From Croceibacterium xixiisoli (lineage in GTDB: Bacteria; Pseudomonadota; Alphaproteobacteria; Sphingomonadales; Sphingomonadaceae): a stretch of 64,000 bases of DNA. Made by a program: the position numbers and the translations under genes. The notes beneath the pieces are model-generated. The model had not been told where the DNA came from and made no database searches. It worked only from the letters and a program-made list of their open reading frames with translations. Positions 42,441 to 50,334 of the stretch are shown here, piece after piece. Numbering within the stretch: the stretch's first letter is position 1; every line of letters starts with the position of its first letter. The stretch is taken from NCBI RefSeq assembly GCF_009827305.1, contig NZ_WTYJ01000002.1, positions 62,001-126,000 of the forward strand, in the 5' to 3' direction.

Positions 42441-43301
42441 ATGACCGGTCCCTCACAGCCCGATCCCCGTCCCGAAGAAGAAACCGTCCGCTATGACATC
42501 ATCGATGGCGTGGCGTGGGTCTATTTCAACCGCCCTGACAAGCGGAACTGCATGAGCCCCAAGCTCAACCGCCAGATGCTCCGCACGCTCGAAGCGCTTG
42601 AATTCCGTGACGATGTGCAGGTGCTGGTGCTTTCGGGCGAAGGCACGGCCTGGTCGGCCGGCATGGATCTGCTCGAATATTTCCGCTTCAGCGAACAGGA
42701 AGGCCTGCACGCCACCCGCCGTTCGCAGCGTGAAGCCTACAGCTGGTGGGAACGCCTGCGCTGGTACGAAAAGCCCACCGTGGCCATGATCAACGGCTGG
42801 TGCTTCGGCGGCGCCTATGGCCCGCTGTTCGGTTGCGATCTGGCCTTCTGCGCCGACGAAGCGCAGTTCGGCCTGTCCGAAATCAACTGGGCGATCCTGC
42901 CCGGCGGCGGCGCATCGAAGGTTGCTGCAGAACTGCTCGGCTTCCGCGATGCCATGTACCACGCCATGATGGGCGAAAACCTGACCGGTCCGGAAGCGGC
43001 CGCCAAGGGCATGGTCAATGAATCGCTGCCGGCTGACAAGCTGAAGGCACGCGTGCAGGAAGTGGCCGACGTTCTGAAGAAGAAGGACAGCCAGGCTCTG
43101 CGCGCCACCAAGTGGGCCGTTCGCCGCGTGCGCGAAATGACCTATGACAATGCCGAAGATTACCTGATCCGCGCACAGGAAGCGCTGAACGATTTCGGCG
43201 GTTGGGAAACCCGCAAGGAAGCGACCAGCCAGTTCCTGGATCAGAAGACCTTCAAGCCGGGCCTCGGCGCGTTCGACAAGTCGACGCTGCAGAAGGACTG
43301 A
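42441..43301 (+). CDS. ferB: Feruloyl-CoA hydratase/lyase (4-hydroxycinnamoyl-CoA hydratase-lyase)
   Basis: A 286-residue crotonase-fold enzyme. VAWVYFNRPDKRNCMSPKLN at the N terminus and GTAWSAGMDLLEYFR, an oxyanion-hole segment, are characteristic of hydroxycinnamoyl-CoA hydratase-lyases; WGVCFGGAYGP-type NGWCFGGAYGPLFGCDLAF and GLSEINWAILPGGGASK complete the site, with the catalytic Glu in SEINW. It hydrates feruloyl-CoA and splits it to vanillin plus acetyl-CoA. The ATG at 42441 has AGGAGAG upstream; the longer frame from 42357 runs through the operator and is not used. It is first in the ferB-ferA unit. Confidence 0.93.
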   Translation: MTGPSQPDPRPEEETVRYDIIDGVAWVYFNRPDKRNCMSPKLNRQMLRTLEALEFRDDVQVLVLSGEGTAWSAGMDLLEYFRFSEQEGLHATRRSQREAYSWWERLRWYEKPTVAMINGWCFGGAYGPLFGCDLAFCADEAQFGLSEINWAILPGGGASKVAAELLGFRDAMYHAMMGENLTGPEAAAKGMVNESLPADKLKARVQEVADVLKKKDSQALRATKWAVRRVREMTYDNAEDYLIRAQEALNDFGGWETRKEATSQFLDQKTFKPGLGAFDKSTLQKD

Positions 43302-43330
43302 TGCGGATCATCTGATCCCATCACCACATG

Positions 43331-43356
43331 TGGGGCCCGCTGACCGGCGGGCCCCA
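43331..43356 (+). terminator. Strong hairpin between ferB and ferA
   Basis: TGGGGCCCGC (43331-43340) pairs perfectly with GCGGGCCCCA (43347-43356) around a six-base loop, 29 bases after ferB. It is followed by TCATTTGTCC, not a pure T-run. It may reduce but not abolish read-through into ferA, which begins 145 bases later, or it may protect the ferB message. Confidence 0.55.
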
Positions 43357-43501
43357 TCATTTGTCCCGTATTATTGATCTGGTGCGCAGAGCCCTTGGCG
43401 CGCGCCATTGCTCGACACCCCCGGGCCGTTTTGGCAGAGGGATCGACAAGGATTTCCGGCCGGCAAGCCCGGCACGCAATTCATTTGGGAGAGTGACGGA
43501 T

Positions 43502-45625
43502 ATGAGTGAGCGGCGTTTCACCAACCAGCAGATCGACCGGCTGCTGCGGCCCAAATCGGTGGCCGTGATCGGCGCCTCGGATCGCAAGGGCGCGCTCGGC
43601 GCCACCCTGCTCAACAATCTCGTCCAGTATGATTTCGCCGGTGACATCTATCCGGTGAATCCCAAGCGGGACGAACTGCTTGGGCTGAAGGTTTACAAGG
43701 GCGTCGACGAACTGCCCGAAGGCATCGATTGCGCGGTCCTCGCGATTCCGCGCCCCTTCGTGCTCGATACCGTCCGCCAGCTGGCCGCGCGCAAATGCGG
43801 CGCCGTGGTGATCTATTCGGCCGGCTTTTCCGAAGCCGGCGAAGAAGGGCTGAAGGAACAGCTCGAACTGGGTGAAATCGCCCGCGAAACCGGCATGGTC
43901 ATCGAAGGGCCCAACTGCCTGGGCTGCACCAATTACGTCGAACGCGTTCCGCTCACCTTCGTCGAAACCAACATGCAGAGCCCGCCCAAGGGCACCCGTG
44001 CGGTCGGCATCGCCAGCCAGTCGGGCGCGCTTGCCGCCGTGCTCGCCACCGCACTGCATCCGCGTGGCTGCTATGTCAGCACCTCGGTTTCCACCGGCAA
44101 TGAAGCCGCTGCCGGCGTGGAAGATTTCGTCGAATGGCTGGTCGATGACGAAGATACCCACGTCATCACCATGTATGTGGAAAGCCTGCGCCGGCCCAAG
44201 GCCTTCATCGCCGCCGCCCGTCGTGCGCGCGAAGCCGGCAAGCCGATCATCATGCTGCATCCGGGCAAGTCCAACAAGGCGCAGGAAAGCGCGGCCACGC
44301 ACACCGGTGCCATGGCCGGCGATTATCAGCTGATGAAGATCAAGCTGGGCCGCGAAGGCGTGATCTTCGCCGATACGCTGGAAGAACTGGCCGACATCAC
44401 CGAGATCGCCCTGCGCTGCAAGGCGCTGCCGGGCGCGAACATGGCGGTGCTGGGTGAAAGCGGCGCTCTGCGCGGCCTGGCCTTCGACATTGCCGAGGAT
44501 ATCGGGCTCGACCTGATCGATCTCAATGATGACAACAGCCCGGCGCTGCGCGCGGTGCTGCCCGATTTCGTGCCGGTCTCCAACCCGACCGACATCACCG
44601 CGATCGGCCTGTCCGAACCGGAAATCTACACCAAGGTGCTGACCGCGCTGCTGGAAGATGACCGCGTCGGTTCGGTGGTCGCCTCGATCATTCAGTCCGA
44701 TCCGATCACCTCGGAAATCAAGTTCCCCGCCATCATCAAGGTGCTGGAAAGCGGCAGTTTCGACAAGCCGCTGGTCTTTGCCGGGGTGGACGAAGGTGCG
44801 ACCGTGCCGGCCGAATATATCGAAGGCCTGCGCAAGGTCGGCATTCCCTGGTTCCCGAGCACCGAACGCGCCTATCGCGCGATCGCCCGCCTGGCCGATC
44901 TGGCCAAGCGCGATTTGAGCGATCGTTCGCAGGCGCCGCTGGCCGTGGCCGGCATCGCCGAAGAAAATGGCGTGGTGCCCGAATACAAGGCCAAGGCCCT
45001 GCTCAAGCCGCTGGGCATTTCCTTCCCCGACAGCACCTTTGCCCCCACGGCGGACGATGCGGCGGCGGCGGCTGACGCGCTCGGCTATCCGGTGGTGATG
45101 AAGGCGCAGGCGGCGGCGCTGGGCCACAAGTCCGATGCCGGCGGCGTGATCCTGAACCTGAAGACGGCGGACGACGTGCGCGAAGCCTTCACCCGCATGT
45201 ATGCCAATGTCGCGGCCTATGATGCCGCCATCGCGCTCGATGGCGTGCTGGTGGAAAAGATGGGCCGCATGGGCACCGAAATGATCGTCGGCGCCAAATC
45301 GGATCCCGAATGGGGCCCGGTGGTGCTGGCCGGTTTCGGCGGCGTGACGGCGGAAATCCTCAAGGATGTGAAGCTCTTCACCCCGGAAATGGATGTGGCT
45401 GCGGTCAAGGCCGGACTGCTCGATCTCAAGCAGGCCGCCATCCTGCAGGGCTATCGCGGTGCTCCGGCGCTCGACGTCGATGCGCTGGCGGATCTGATCG
45501 TGCAGATCGGCCGCGTGATGGCGGGCAACCCCGCGATCCGGGAAATCGATCTCAACCCGGTGATCATCCACCCCAATGGCGAAGGCGTAGTGGCGCTGGA
45601 TGCGCTGATGCTGGTCCAGCAGTAA
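43502..45625 (+). CDS. ferA: Feruloyl-CoA synthetase, NDP(ADP)-forming acyl-CoA synthetase type
   Basis: A 707-residue fused ADP-forming acyl-CoA synthetase. Order of domains: CoA-binding Rossmann domain (RPKSVAVIGASDRKGALG at residues ~17-35, AVVIYSAGFSEAGEEG), succinyl-CoA-ligase-like domains (GIASQSGALAAVLATAL; SAATHTGAMAGDY with the expected phospho-His), then a C-terminal ATP-grasp domain (VVMKAQAAALGHKSDAGGV, LVEKMGRMGTEMIVGAKSDP). As I recall, SYK-6 FerA is of this type and not of the AMP-forming type. With ferB upstream it should activate ferulate and related hydroxycinnamates. The start is ATG 43502 after GGGAG; the longer frame to 43328 is not supported. A clear terminator follows. 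Confidence 0.88.
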   Translation: MSERRFTNQQIDRLLRPKSVAVIGASDRKGALGATLLNNLVQYDFAGDIYPVNPKRDELLGLKVYKGVDELPEGIDCAVLAIPRPFVLDTVRQLAARKCGAVVIYSAGFSEAGEEGLKEQLELGEIARETGMVIEGPNCLGCTNYVERVPLTFVETNMQSPPKGTRAVGIASQSGALAAVLATALHPRGCYVSTSVSTGNEAAAGVEDFVEWLVDDEDTHVITMYVESLRRPKAFIAAARRAREAGKPIIMLHPGKSNKAQESAATHTGAMAGDYQLMKIKLGREGVIFADTLEELADITEIALRCKALPGANMAVLGESGALRGLAFDIAEDIGLDLIDLNDDNSPALRAVLPDFVPVSNPTDITAIGLSEPEIYTKVLTALLEDDRVGSVVASIIQSDPITSEIKFPAIIKVLESGSFDKPLVFAGVDEGATVPAEYIEGLRKVGIPWFPSTERAYRAIARLADLAKRDLSDRSQAPLAVAGIAEENGVVPEYKAKALLKPLGISFPDSTFAPTADDAAAAADALGYPVVMKAQAAALGHKSDAGGVILNLKTADDVREAFTRMYANVAAYDAAIALDGVLVEKMGRMGTEMIVGAKSDPEWGPVVLAGFGGVTAEILKDVKLFTPEMDVAAVKAGLLDLKQAAILQGYRGAPALDVDALADLIVQIGRVMAGNPAIREIDLNPVIIHPNGEGVVALDALMLVQQ

Positions 45626-45649
45626 AATCCGCCATCAGGCACAAGATCG

Positions 45650-45678
45650 AAAGGCCGGGGCGATGCTCCGGCCTTTTT
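45650..45678 (+). terminator. Rho-independent terminator after ferA
   Basis: AAAGGCCGG (45650-45658) pairs perfectly with CCGGCCTTT (45668-45676), followed by more T residues. It lies 24 bases after the ferA stop and eight bases before the end of the convergent gene, so it may serve both. Confidence 0.9.
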
Positions 45679-45685
45679 CGTTGCT

Positions 45686-46558
45686 TCAGCGCTGGTTTGC
45701 GCTGGCCTGCCGTACGCCGTAATCGATCCGGATGCGCACCCATTCGCCGACCATGTCCTTGCCCCCCACGCGCGGCGGGCGGACGCGGAACTGCCAGGCG
45801 GCCTGCACCACGGCGCGGCTGATCCGCACGCCGGCCGGGGCTTCATCCAGCGCGACGCAATCCTCGACCCGGTAATCGGGCGCGGTGCGGCAGGCGATCA
45901 GGCCCCAGCCGGGGCCCGCTGCGGTGGAAAGATAGCCCGCCAGCTCATTGTCATCGGGCCGCCGATACCAGCGCGCCGCATACATCGGCTCCCCATTGGG
46001 CGCGGTGCCGACCCGTTCGGAATCGCCGGGCATGCCGCCGCCGGGATTGCTGGGCGGAGCCGGCGGACCCATCACCGGGCCGAGCGGGCGCGACGGGCGG
46101 CGTGGTGCAGGCGGGGCAGGGGCCTCGGCAGCGGGCGCGGCCGGCGGGGTCACCGGCGCGGGGGTGCTGTTGGTCGTCGGGATCACCGGAGTGGGCGCCG
46201 CCGCGGGCGCATCCGGCTGCACCTGCTCGGGCTGGGGCTGTTCGGGCTGAGCCGCTTCCGGCTGGCTGTCCTGCGCCTGCTCGGGCTCTTCCGCGCTCTG
46301 GGGCGTGTCGTCCTCGCTCGGCTGCGAACTGGCGCTGAAGGTGGTGACCGCCGGGCCCTTCTCCTCCTGCCCGCCGCCGAACTGCCCCAGCGTCAGCAAC
46401 ACCGCCAGCAGCAACAGCTCCAGCAGGATCGCGACGACAATCCCCAGCGTGCGACGGCCGAAACGCTCTCGCAACCGCTCGATCAGCGCAGGCTGTTCAA
46501 GCTCATCGGTTTCGGAATAGGTGACCGAAGCGGGGGCATTGGGCGGAAACAGGGGCAA
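45686..46558 (-). CDS. TonB-like energy-transducing protein
   Basis: A 290-residue protein: one membrane helix near residues 37-60 (LGIVVAILLELLLLAVLLTL), a long Pro/Gln/Ala/Glu-rich spacer (QPEAAQPEQPQPEQVQPD), and a C-terminal domain ending AWQFRVRPPRVGGKDMVGEW with a W-x-F-R-x-x-P pattern like TonB C-terminal domains. It probably spans the periplasm and contacts outer-membrane partners. No ExbB/ExbD genes are adjacent, so it may be an accessory TonB-like protein. The start is uncertain: TTG 46558 has GAGG five to eight bases upstream; a TTG at 46600 would add 14 residues. Confidence 0.7.
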   Translation of the reverse strand: MPLFPPNAPASVTYSETDELEQPALIERLRERFGRRTLGIVVAILLELLLLAVLLTLGQFGGGQEEKGPAVTTFSASSQPSEDDTPQSAEEPEQAQDSQPEAAQPEQPQPEQVQPDAPAAAPTPVIPTTNSTPAPVTPPAAPAAEAPAPPAPRRPSRPLGPVMGPPAPPSNPGGGMPGDSERVGTAPNGEPMYAARWYRRPDDNELAGYLSTAAGPGWGLIACRTAPDYRVEDCVALDEAPAGVRISRAVVQAAWQFRVRPPRVGGKDMVGEWVRIRIDYGVRQASANQR

Positions 46559-46706
46559 GAAACCTCGTCGGCCGGGGTGCAGTGAACATAAAACCGGCAA
46601 GGCCTCTCGGTAAAGCCTTCCGTCAATTTCCCGCTTCGATCACGGCTCTAACGTGGCGGTGGCGCAAACCCTTCGCACGATCCACTCAAATCGTAAAATT
46701 TTCGCC

Positions 46707-46744
46707 GCTGCCGGTCCGGCACGCAACCGTGCCAGACCGGCAGC
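46707..46744 (-). terminator. Long hairpin after the membrane glycosyltransferase gene
   Basis: GCTGCCGGTC (46707-46716) pairs with GACCGGCAGC (46735-46744); inside it, after one mismatch, GGCACG (46718-46723) pairs with CGTGCC (46728-46733) around a CAAC loop. It begins nine bases beyond the stop of the - strand gene and is followed on that strand by GGCGAAAATTTT. Confidence 0.75.
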
Positions 46745-46752
46745 AGGATCGA

Positions 46753-48663
46753 TCAGGCCGCCTGCCGGGCCGCCGGCAGCTTGTCCTTCATTGGTGCGGG
46801 GATCGCCGGCAGCACCGTCTGCGGGGCCGCATCGCGCAGCGCCAGCACCGCCATATAGGGCGCGCAGAAGAACCGCAGCGCCAGGAAGCCGAGGCTGGAA
46901 CAGGCAAGAATGGTCATTTCCAGCCCGATGATCGGCTTCAGCAGATACATGCCGAACGCTGCGGCAGAGGCTGCCAGGCCCAGCATGGTTTCGGGGAAGG
47001 CGGAATACAGCGCCCCGGCGAAGCTGTCCGTGCCGCCGAACTTGGGCGTCCGGCGCCAGGCCAGCGGCTTGTTGGAAAGGCCGGCAACACCCGCCACCAG
47101 CACCACCCAGGTCAGCGCAGCACGGGCCACTTCGCCCCGGATCATGTCGGCAACGCGCATGATCCCGGCAATGCGATAGCGGTGCCAGGTGCGCACCAGC
47201 GTGGTGGCCAGCGCCAGCGGGATCAGGCTCCAGGCGATATCGGGCACATCCACCTTGGCGCCCGCGCCGGTCGCATTGGCGATGGCAATGCTGGCGATAC
47301 CCGCCAGGCCGATCACCAGCCCCGTCAGTGTGCGGATCGGGGCGATGCAGCGCAGCACTTCCAGCATCTTGGTCCAGCCCGGCATGCGCCGTGCCCAGGG
47401 GGCAGGCAGGAACAGGCGCCAGTGGCGGCGCAGCTGCTGCACCGGGCCGGCCGTCCACCGGAAACGCTGCTTCTTGTAATCGTCGAAGGTGTCGGGGATC
47501 AGCCCGCGACCGAAGGTTTCACCCAGATAGATGCCCCGGAAACCGGCCGCCCGCATGCGCACCGAAACTTCCGAATCCTCCGTCAGGCACCATTCGGCCC
47601 AGCCACCCACTTCGCGCAGCACATTGGCGCGCAGCAGGCACATGGTGCCGATGGTGAAGGCGCCGCCATATTCATGCACGCCCAGCATATCGATCTTGTT
47701 GTTGGGCATATATTCGGAATAGCAGGCGGACAGATAGCGGCTGCTTTCGAAATCGCGATAATCATGCGGCGTCTGCAGATAGGCGACGCTCGGGCTGTCG
47801 AAGAACGGCACCAGCCGTGACAGGAAATCGGGCTCCGAATAATAATCGGCGTCGATCACCGCCACGATGGCGGTGTCTTCGGCCATGTGGTTGTTGTCGA
47901 TCAGCCAGTTCAGCGCCCCGGCCTTCGCCCCCGGCAGAGGGGAGACATGGAAGAAGCGGAACACTTCGCGGCCCATCTGGCGGTTCAGCACCTCGGCATG
48001 CTGTTCCAGCGGGCGCCACAGCGCTTCGTCCTTGGTGTTGTTGTCCACCACCAGCACTTCGAAATTCTGATATTCCAGCGCCGCCAGCCGGTTCATGGTT
48101 TCCTTCACCACTTCGGGCGGTTCGGCATAGCAGGGCAGCTGGATGGAAACCTTGGGCTGGTCCGTGCCCAGCAACTGGCCGGTCGGCGCCGAAAATGGCA
48201 GGCGCCAACGGTCATGGGTGAAGATCGCCTCGCGCGCGATACGCTCCATCGCGCCCAGGATCGATACCGCCAGGGTGATGGTCAGGCCGAACAGCGCCAG
48301 CGCCTCCACGCCCCAGGGCAAGAACAGCTCGTTGATGAACAGGCAACCCCACAGCCACGCGATCGCGATCCCCAGAAAATCGACCGTCATCCACGCCACG
48401 CCCGGCATGCTCAGATGCCGCGCCGACATCCAGATGCAGCCGGCCACCGCCAGGAACAGCAGGAACGGCGGCATCACCGCGCTGAACCCGGTGACCGCCG
48501 CCGTGATGGCACCACCCATGGCGGCAACCATCAGCAGGCCAAGCGGCGATGTCGGGCGAATATCATAGGCGGATCTGACCGCGCGTGAAGTCCACAGGGA
48601 AATCAGCAACGCCATGATGGCGATAAACAGAACCCAGGGATCAATATCAGTACGAACCGGCAA
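46753..48663 (-). CDS. Membrane glycosyltransferase, GT2 (cellulose-synthase/glucan-synthase-like)
   Basis: A 636-residue inner-membrane protein. About four helices precede a cytoplasmic GT2 domain: KVSIQLPCYAEPPEVVKETM, VAVIDADYYSEPDFLSRLVP (D-x-D), EWCLTEDSEVSVRMRAAGF (catalytic TED) and the processive-enzyme motif QRFRW. Several helices follow. This set indicates a processive beta-glycosyltransferase that makes and perhaps extrudes a polysaccharide. No partner such as BcsB or OpgG is next to it. The start appears to be TTG 48663, preceded by GAGGG; no ATG lies upstream in frame, and the first in-frame ATG (residue 17) falls inside the first helix. Confidence 0.86.
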   Translation of the reverse strand: MPVRTDIDPWVLFIAIMALLISLWTSRAVRSAYDIRPTSPLGLLMVAAMGGAITAAVTGFSAVMPPFLLFLAVAGCIWMSARHLSMPGVAWMTVDFLGIAIAWLWGCLFINELFLPWGVEALALFGLTITLAVSILGAMERIAREAIFTHDRWRLPFSAPTGQLLGTDQPKVSIQLPCYAEPPEVVKETMNRLAALEYQNFEVLVVDNNTKDEALWRPLEQHAEVLNRQMGREVFRFFHVSPLPGAKAGALNWLIDNNHMAEDTAIVAVIDADYYSEPDFLSRLVPFFDSPSVAYLQTPHDYRDFESSRYLSACYSEYMPNNKIDMLGVHEYGGAFTIGTMCLLRANVLREVGGWAEWCLTEDSEVSVRMRAAGFRGIYLGETFGRGLIPDTFDDYKKQRFRWTAGPVQQLRRHWRLFLPAPWARRMPGWTKMLEVLRCIAPIRTLTGLVIGLAGIASIAIANATGAGAKVDVPDIAWSLIPLALATTLVRTWHRYRIAGIMRVADMIRGEVARAALTWVVLVAGVAGLSNKPLAWRRTPKFGGTDSFAGALYSAFPETMLGLAASAAAFGMYLLKPIIGLEMTILACSSLGFLALRFFCAPYMAVLALRDAAPQTVLPAIPAPMKDKLPAARQAA

Positions 48664-48830
48664 CGAACGGTGCCCTCATGCAATTATACCTACGCCGAAT
48701 GGAATGCGGCTGGAATATGGCCGTTCCCGCATAGGCGCTGTCTGCCGAATGGTTTGCGGTGAAACGAGCCTGCCGGGCGATACATTCCCGAAAAATGCCC
48801 GATGCAGGGTCGACACAAAGTCAAAAAGGC

Positions 48831-48868
48831 GCTGAAATCAGGCACGCACAGGGCATGCCTGATTTTCA
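48831..48868 (-). terminator. Terminator of the acyl-CoA dehydrogenase gene
   Basis: AAATCAGGCA (48835-48844) pairs perfectly with TGCCTGATTT (48856-48865). On the - strand the hairpin is followed after a short gap by TTTTT. It lies some ten bases beyond the end of the gene at 48878. The rest of the ~210-base gap up to 48664 shows no gene. Confidence 0.75.
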
Positions 48869-48877
48869 GGCTCAGCT

Positions 48878-50062
48878 TCATAACGCGCTGATCCCCGTAA
48901 TCGCCCGCCCCAAAATCAGTGCATGGACATCATGCGTGCCTTCATAGGTGTTGACCGTTTCCAGGTTCACCATGTGGCGGATCACCTGGAATTCTTCCGA
49001 AATCCCATTGCCGCCATGCATGTCCCGCGCATGGCGCGCGATCTCCAGCGCCTTGCCGACATTGTTGCGCTTGATCAGGCTGATCATGTCGGGTGACAGC
49101 CGCCCGTCATCCATCAGCCGGCCGACCTGCAGCGCCGCCTGCAACCCCAGCGCAATCTCGGTCGCCATATCGGCCAGCTTCTTCTGGAACAGCTGATTGG
49201 CGGCCAGCGGCTTGCCGAACTGCTTGCGCTCCAGCCCATAGCTGCGCGCGGCGGCCAGGCAGAACTCGGCCGCGCCCATGGTGCCCCAGGCAATGCCATA
49301 GCGCGCACGGTTGAGGCAGCCGAATGGCCCCTTCATCCCCTCCACCCCGGGCAGCAGCGCCTCGGCCGGCAGGCGAACATCATCCATCACGATCTCGCCG
49401 GTGGTGCTGGCCCGCAGCGACAGCTTGCCCTCGATCTTCGGCGCGCTCAGCCCGGCCATGCCCTTTTCCAACAGGAAGCCACGAATGCGCCCGTCATGCG
49501 CCTCGCTCTTGGCCCACACCACGAAGACATCGGCAAAGGGGGAATTGCTGATCCAGGTCTTGGTGCCCGACAGGCGATAGCCATCGCCATCCCGCCGCGC
49601 GACGCTGCGCATGGATGCCGGGTCGGATCCGGCATCGGGCTCGGTCAGTCCGAAACAACCGATCAGCTCGCCCCGCGCCAACCCCGGCAAAAACCGCGCC
49701 TGCTGCTCTGCCGATCCATAGGCATGGATCGGATACATGACGAGCGAGGACTGGACCGAAGCCATGGAGCGATAGCCGGAATCGACCCGCTCGATCTCCC
49801 GCGCGACCAGCCCGTAAGACACATAATTCGCGCCAGCCCCGCCGAATTCATCGGGAATGGTCACCCCCAGCAGCCCGGCCTCACCCATCAGCGGAAACAG
49901 TTCGGGCGCGTCGCGCTCATCCCTAAACCCCTCGATCACGCGCGGTTGCAGCACCTGCCCGGCAAACCCGCGCGCCGCATCGCGGATCATGCGCTCCTCC
50001 CCGCTCAGCAGGGAATCGAGATCGAGAGGATCGGTCCAGTCGAAGGGCACCATGCTCGCCAT
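48878..50062 (-). CDS. Acyl-CoA dehydrogenase, glutaryl-CoA dehydrogenase-like
   Basis: A 394-residue flavoprotein of usual length. [20 protein letters not shown] binds [23 protein letters not shown] is a second conserved segment, and the catalytic Glu lies in [20 protein letters not shown], the form seen in glutaryl-CoA dehydrogenases (GcdH). [17 protein letters not shown] also fits. GcdH oxidises and decarboxylates glutaryl-CoA to crotonyl-CoA in lysine, tryptophan and aromatic breakdown. The start is ATG 50062 (MASMVPFDW) with AGGAGA upstream; an ATG at 50086 is less well placed. Confidence 0.87.
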   Translation of the reverse strand: MASMVPFDWTDPLDLDSLLSGEERMIRDAARGFAGQVLQPRVIEGFRDERDAPELFPLMGEAGLLGVTIPDEFGGAGANYVSYGLVAREIERVDSGYRSMASVQSSLVMYPIHAYGSAEQQARFLPGLARGELIGCFGLTEPDAGSDPASMRSVARRDGDGYRLSGTKTWISNSPFADVFVVWAKSEAHDGRIRGFLLEKGMAGLSAPKIEGKLSLRASTTGEIVMDDVRLPAEALLPGVEGMKGPFGCLNRARYGIAWGTMGAAEFCLAAARSYGLERKQFGKPLAANQLFQKKLADMATEIALGLQAALQVGRLMDDGRLSPDMISLIKRNNVGKALEIARHARDMHGGNGISEEFQVIRHMVNLETVNTYEGTHDVHALILGRAITGISAL

Positions 50063-50334
50063 AGAAATAGTCTCCTGCGCAACCATCCTATCGTGGTTTT
50101 GGCGTAGGTAAATCGTTCAGCGCAGATGGGGGGCGATGGCTTGAGACATTGTTCCGCTCGCGACCTGTTTGAACCAAAGGCGTAGCAATTGCGCAAGGGT
50201 ATGGAGCAACCAAATGGAGTGGGTGCTGCCCTGACGGTCTAAAACGATGCCGCAGCGATCGTTTCCGACCCATCAGACATATTCGCCCGGAACGATGTTG
50301 ATCGTTTACTCTGGAAGCGGGAGTTTGAGGGTCA
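50063..50334. other. Gap between the dehydrogenase and the phytochrome gene
   Basis: About 270 bases upstream of the dehydrogenase start and downstream of the phytochrome stop. It should hold the dehydrogenase promoter. I see no convincing small gene, RNA or terminator. GGAAC at 50298 followed by CGTTT is too closely spaced to be an EcfG promoter. Confidence 0.4.

Noticed and set aside
43481-45571. Open frame of 696 codons on the - strand
   Set aside because: It is antisense to ferA. The translated product is low-complexity and rich in His and Arg with no family features.
50296-50320. GGAAC followed by CGTTT as an EcfG promoter
   Set aside because: The spacing is about nine bases, far too short, and no gene start lies downstream in that direction.
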